A stretch of DNA of 64,000 bases. It comes from Craterostigma plantagineum. Taxonomy: Eukaryota > Streptophyta > Magnoliopsida > Lamiales > Linderniaceae. The stretch covers positions 12,281,501 through 12,345,500 of the forward strand of contig JAPQWV010000005.1 of the NCBI GenBank assembly GCA_027422505.1. The letters run 5' to 3'. Every line of letters begins with the position of its first letter. The stretch's first letter is position 1. A program made the position numbers and the translations under genes. Positions 59,603-64,000 of the stretch are shown here, piece by piece. The notes below the pieces were generated by a model. That model did no database searches, was not told the DNA's origin, and saw only the letters and a program-made list of their open reading frames with translations.

Positions 59603-61258
59603 GGTTGCCCCGCCTTTGTGAAAAAGCTGATAACAGACAAACTTGAATCTAGGTCCACGGAAGGACGTTTCGTTGGATATCCTGATGAGAGCATGGGATA
59701 TTATTTTTACTTCCATGATGATCAGAGGATCGTCGTAGCCATTCATGCTCACTTTCTCGAGGAAGAGTTCGTTCGAGAAGGTGGAGCTGGCAGAGAAGTG
59801 ACTCTTGGAGAGTTAGATGAGACGCCACCAGAGACATTAGTGCCTGAAAGCACAGAGGAACAGTCCGAGACGCAACCAGGATTGCGCAGGTCTGGTAGAG
59901 TATCTCACATGCCTGAGAGATACGGCATGGTACACGTCGAGCACGGGGATGCTGTGACGGTGGTGACAGTTGGGAACGATCCCGCTACCTATGACCAGGC
60001 AATGACGGATGTCGACTCTAAGAAATGGGTCGAAGCTATGAAAGCAGAGATGGACTCGATGTACACTAACCAAGTCTGGACTCTAGTAGACCTACCTGAA
60101 GGTTTTAGACCTATAGGGTGTAAGTGGATCTACAAGAGAAAGATTGGATCTGATGGACTGGTGGATACCTACAAAGCAAGGCTAGTAGCAAAAGGGTACA
60201 ATCAAAAAGAGGGTATTGACTACGAGGAAACTTTTTCACCAGTAGCAATGATAAAGTCTATTCGTATATTGCTGGCTATAGCAGCATACTATGATTATGA
60301 GATCTGGCAGATGGATGTGAAAACCGCTTTTCTTAATGGATTCCTCCAGGAGGAGATCTATATGGAGCAACCTAAGGGTTTTTCATCACGAACAGATGCT
60401 CACAAAGTGTGCAAACTGAATAGGTCCATTTATGGACTTAAACAAGCGTCTAGGAGTTGGAATCTCCGATTTGATGAAGTAGTTAGGAACTACGGGTTCG
60501 TAAAGAATGAAGACGAACCATGCGTTTACAAAAAGGTCAGTGGGAGTAAGATATCGTTTCTAGTATTGTACGTGGATGATATCCTTTTGATAGGAAACGA
60601 TATTGGAATGCTCTCTGAGGTGAAAGCTTGGCTTTCAACTGAATTCTCCATGAAAGACCTGGGAGAAGCAACCTATATTCTTGGTATTCGTCTTTATAGA
60701 GATCGTGCGAACAAATTGATAGGTTTATCTCAGGCCCTCTACTTAGAAAAGATCCTGGTACGGTACCGGATGGATGAATCTAAGAGAGGATTCTTACCGA
60801 TGAGGCATGGAATTCATCTCTCGAAATCCATGTGTCCTCAAAGTGAGGAAGATAGGAAAGAGATGAGTGGAATTCCCTATGCATCTGCCGTGGGTAGTTT
60901 GATGTACGCGATGCTATGCACGCGACCTGATATAGCATATGCTGTGAGCATAGTAAGTCGATATCAGTCTAACCCTGGCAAAGATCATTGGAACGCAGTA
61001 AAGAATATCCTCAAGTACCTTAAACGGACTAAGGATATGATACTAGTTTATGGAAATGGAGAATTAGAAGTGGACGGTTATACCGATTCGGATTTCCAGT
61101 CGGATGTGGATGACGGAAATCTACTTCTGGTTTCGTCTATACGCTTAATGGTGGAGCAGTGTCTTGGAAAAGTTCTAAGCAAAGCACTACTGCTGATTCT
61201 ACCACAGAAGCGGAGTATATTGCAGCCTCTGAGGCAGCTAAGGAGGGTGTTTGGATGA
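59603..61258 (+). pseudogene. Copia X: reverse transcriptase
   Basis: In frame with the previous segment across the TGA: GCPAFVKKL, the linker to RT, then [41 protein letters not shown] and the catalytic LYVDDILLIG, then DLGEATYILGI and the SAVGSLMYAMLCTRPDIAYA block. A single-base loss at about 61117 (after DSDFQSDVDDG) shifts the frame, so residues after it to 61258 are out of frame. The palm and thumb regions look intact. Confidence 0.9.
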
Positions 61259-61557
61259 GAAAGTTCATAGAAGAACTCGAAGTTGTTCCAGGCATAGCAG
61301 ATCGCCCACTCCTATTGTGGTGCGACAATACTGGGGCAATCGCTCAAGCCAAGGAACCTAGGTCTCACAGCAAGTCCAAACATATAGAGAGAAAATACCA
61401 TGTGTTGCGTGGATTCGTTGAACAAGGCTACATAGCCGTGCAGAAGATAGACACCGCGGATAACGTGGCGGACCCATTCACTAAGCCTCTTTCACAGGCA
61501 GTGCTTGATAGACACCTACATAAGATGGGGTTGCGATATCATAGTGCATGGCATTGA
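61159..61557 (+). pseudogene. Copia X: RNase H end
   Basis: The restored phase reads SWKSSKQSTTADSTTEAEYI, WCDNTGAIAQ and ADPFTKPLSQ and terminates at 61555-61557. Only 3 bases separate it from the polypurine tract. It belongs to the preceding frame, broken by the one-base loss at about 61117. Confidence 0.9.
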
Positions 61558-61560
61558 GTG

Positions 61561-61572
61561 CAAGTGGGAGAA
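61561..61572 (+). other. Copia X polypurine tract
   Basis: CAAGTGGGAGAA abuts the 3' LTR start TGTTAGG. Confidence 0.9.
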
Positions 61573-63536
61573 TGTTAGGAATGTGCCCTCAGAATGCCAT
61601 TCGAGGATGAAATGAATAGGGCACTAGTATTTACCCGATGTATTATTCACCATGTATATGAATATTGTATTTGAATACTTAATTATGGAATATTTGTTTT
61701 ATGTGATTTTACATTATTCCTTTATAGGCTTATTATTTATTTACCTTTAGTTCTTATTTGGCATCTGATAAGACGGTAAATAATAAATCCCATATACACG
61801 AGTTTAGCTATCGATTCTCATGGGATGAGAGAGGAGGCACAGGTGAGCTATTAATCTCAAATATTAAATTAGTCCATAAGTCTTAGACTCAGTAGGGTGA
61901 CTGAATGTCGATTATGACTTATTTGTTGATGACTCCTAAATGGTTGTGCCAACCATTCACTTGTGAAGTGGGAGGTCGTAACATTGATATAAGTTGAATT
62001 GGGGATTAACTTATATTTGGACACGATTCGTAATCGATGATCACATGGCCTATTACTCTGATAAGGCGTCAATGATTGATTGATTGACTATAGTAGTGTA
62101 CGTAGACCTTAGACCAAAGGGTCTTTGACGGAGTTGACTTCAGAGTCTTGACTTGTCACTAGTTTGCTAGACCCGCATTGTTCGAGGTAGAACATGGCTC
62201 AGCAGCGACATGCGGTCTTGACAATGAAGGGTGACTGCCGGGCATAGACAGACGTGAGGGATTCACAGTCTCATTAGTAATTGAGATATATGTCCTATGA
62301 ATATTTGGGGACGGGAAATTACGAAGTCTTTGGCCAAAGCAATAAACTGACTCAAGTCAGACATGGAGTGCAGTTTAGTAATTTCATCAGTCATGAATCT
62401 GTCATAGTGTCGAGTTAGTGAGGTTGACGTAACCATGACTCTCACTCAACCGGGACATATGTGAAGGGTCTAAACGTACTACGATAATCTATAGTCGGTT
62501 CGTGAAACGATGAAGATTGTACTCAACACGGGATCTATTCGGTACCGAGGGATTGGCTAGGCGCATACTGAATTCTTGGATTCCTCCCTTGCCGGGTTGA
62601 GACGAACCAAGAGAATCGGGCTTAAAAAGGATCACTAAGATAGTATCTATCAAAGAGAGATATAACGGGCTTTGAGTCGTTCATTATAATGGTACGTGAG
62701 TATTTGGAAAAATATTTAAGTGTGGGCTTTGGGCTGAAAAATAATATTAAGCCTTTATTAGATATTGGGTTTCATTAATTTATTTTCTACCAAAAATAAT
62801 ATTAAGCCATTATTAGATATTTGGGCTTAATTTATTAATAATAAAATTAAGCCTTTATTAGATATTGGACTTAATTTATTTATTGGCCCAACTTTTAACA
62901 CAGGGTAAAAATGGTATTTTATTTTTAATTTTCGAAATTAATTTAAAATATATATATATATATGGCATGATTCATGTGGAATGCAAAATGCCAAGATGTT
63001 GTTTTCTATCTTTTAATTAAATGCCAAAAATAATTTTAAGCAATATTAACCCTTAGTGAATATTTTTTAAGGGTAGGCCATTATGTTTTTGACATATTAT
63101 TTTTGTATGGTACAAATCACTTTCAAAGTATAAAATATGGTATTTTCTTAACTAATTTCGTGGCCTATAATATATCTAAGTTTTTCATAGTGAAAAACTT
63201 AAGTTTTCATATGTATTTTTCACTTTTGAGAGAGAAAATAAAGTACCAACCTTAGAGGAAAATTTTGAGGAAATATATCTCTTAAAACAACTCCATTCCC
63301 TCTCTAGCCATCCTTGGGAGGGATTGGTTTGTGATACGTCTTGGGGTCGGCGTGATTCTCTTCGGCGCAGCTCGTGGAAGCGTGGAACGGTTTACTACAA
63401 CCGGGAGCTAGGGATCTTCGCTACGAGGGTAATACATTCTACCCTATTATGTGTTGTACATGCACGTTTTCTTTATTACCGAGCACGATCTTAGTAACGG
63501 TGGTGAGAAAATTTTTGAAATTCACTCTCCCCAACA
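61573..63536 (+). repeat. Copia X 3' LTR
   Basis: 1964 bp, the twin of 54064-56029. Differences seen include AATAAATAAATAAA shortened by about four bases, single substitutions near 62104, 62548 and 62602, and one lost A near 62903. Followed by TCTTA. Confidence 0.95.
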
Positions 63537-63573
63537 TCTTAGGCATATTTATATCTTCATTTGGTATCAGAGC
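63537..63573 (+). other. Copia Y LTR end and primer binding site
   Basis: After the TSD the interrupted LTR resumes (GGCATATTTATATCTTCA) and ends with CA at 63559. TGGTATCAGAGC follows at 63562-63573. This shows that X sits inside Y's 5' LTR, 18 bases from its end. Confidence 0.8.
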
Positions 63574-63618
63574 GGGTTACTCAAACGACGGGCCTAACAA
63601 GCCTGAGTTAATGATCTA

Positions 63619-64000
63619 ATGGCTTCTTCGAGTTTTGATGTTTTTGCAGAGGGACAATCCCACTCCAGGCCACCACTCTTCGATGGAACAAACTACGCTA
63701 TATGGAAAAACCGTATGAAGGAATTCCTTATTGCTGCGGACTACGACCTGTGGAATATCATCACTACTGGACCTTACAATCCCAAAAAGGCGGATGAAAC
63801 TCCAACGAACGGCCCTGACTACGACGCAACAGACAAGCGAGGAATCTCCTTGAACGCCAAAGCAAAGAATATGATTGCCTGCGCACTCAGTAGAGAAGAA
63901 TACAATCGTGTGAGCTCATGCGAATCTGCCAAAGACATGTAGGAGATGCTTCAAGTCACACACGAGGGAACCACTCGACTCGTACAAGATAGAATAGCCC
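63619..64000 (+). pseudogene. Copia Y Gag, N-terminal part
   Basis: It reads MASSSFDVFAEGQSH then RPPLFDGTNYAIWKNRMKEF, the conserved Copia Gag entry (PPxFDGxNYxxWKxxM), then NAKAKNMIACALSREEYNRVSSCESAKDM. TAG at 63940-63942 replaces the Trp usual in this place (KDM-stop-EMLQVTHEGT). The frame then continues to the window edge. The Gag stop suggests that this copy is dead. The remainder of the element lies to the right of the window. Confidence 0.85.

Larger units (their letters stand above)
54064..63536 (+). mobile_element. Young Ty1/Copia element X
   Basis: A complete 9473-bp element with TSD TCTTA (54059-54063, 63537-63541). Its LTRs of 1966 and 1964 bp begin TGTTAGGAATG and end CCCCAACA. 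It also has a Met-tRNA primer site, a 1.6-kb leader, one gag-pol frame with three disablements, and a polypurine tract. By eye the LTRs differ at only about eight places, so the insertion is recent. It landed in the U5 end of the LTR of element Y, in the same orientation. Confidence 0.94.

Overview
This is a nuclear plant (eudicot) repeat block. I see no ordinary host gene, rRNA, tRNA or CRISPR array. Almost every base that can be assigned belongs to transposable elements (TEs): plant-type Helitrons with RepHel and RPA-like genes, Ty3/Gypsy and Ty1/Copia retrotransposons with initiator-Met-tRNA primer sites, a 5S-derived TRIM and MITEs. An asterid source is a guess, based on one TE-associated gene whose layout recalls a family I know from asterids.

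Layout. 1-4079: 3' half of a decayed Tat-type Gypsy element (gag scrap, tandem repeats, polypurine tract, 3' LTR). 4746-11533: two head-facing copies of an uncharacterised TE-associated gene with its long leader, one truncated (+) and one full length but frameshifted (-), separated by a short LTR-like block. 11534-13661: no assignable content. 13662-44424: a + strand Helitron (B) that carries two MITEs, a complete second Helitron on the - strand (A, 16399-25520) and a young Tekay-type chromovirus (27986-39566). The chromovirus itself holds a Cassandra-like TRIM whose LTRs contain 5S rRNA-like sequence (34258-35259). 44425-47274: a short Helitron (C) that starts at the first base after Helitron B and carries what look like captured gene fragments. 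47275-52448: a decayed Copia element on the - strand (Z). 52449-64000: the 5' LTR and gag start of another Copia element (Y), with a third, very young Copia element (X, 54064-63536) inserted in the end of its LTR.

The order of insertion can be read from the junctions. Helitrons A and B sit between A and T, end in CTAG and carry a perfect hairpin. Tekay has TSD TAGGT, the TRIM has CTTGC, Copia X has TCTTA and both MITEs have TTA. Removing A, Tekay and the MITEs from B leaves about 9.05 kb, close to the 9.12 kb of A. This supports the nesting model independently.

The genes serve element mobility. RepHel (HUH endonuclease plus PIF1-like helicase) and the RPA-like protein belong to the Helitrons. 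Gag, protease, reverse transcriptase, RNase H and integrase belong to the retroelements. No complete element here has a fully intact gene set. The best preserved coding region is the 1041-codon Tekay pol.
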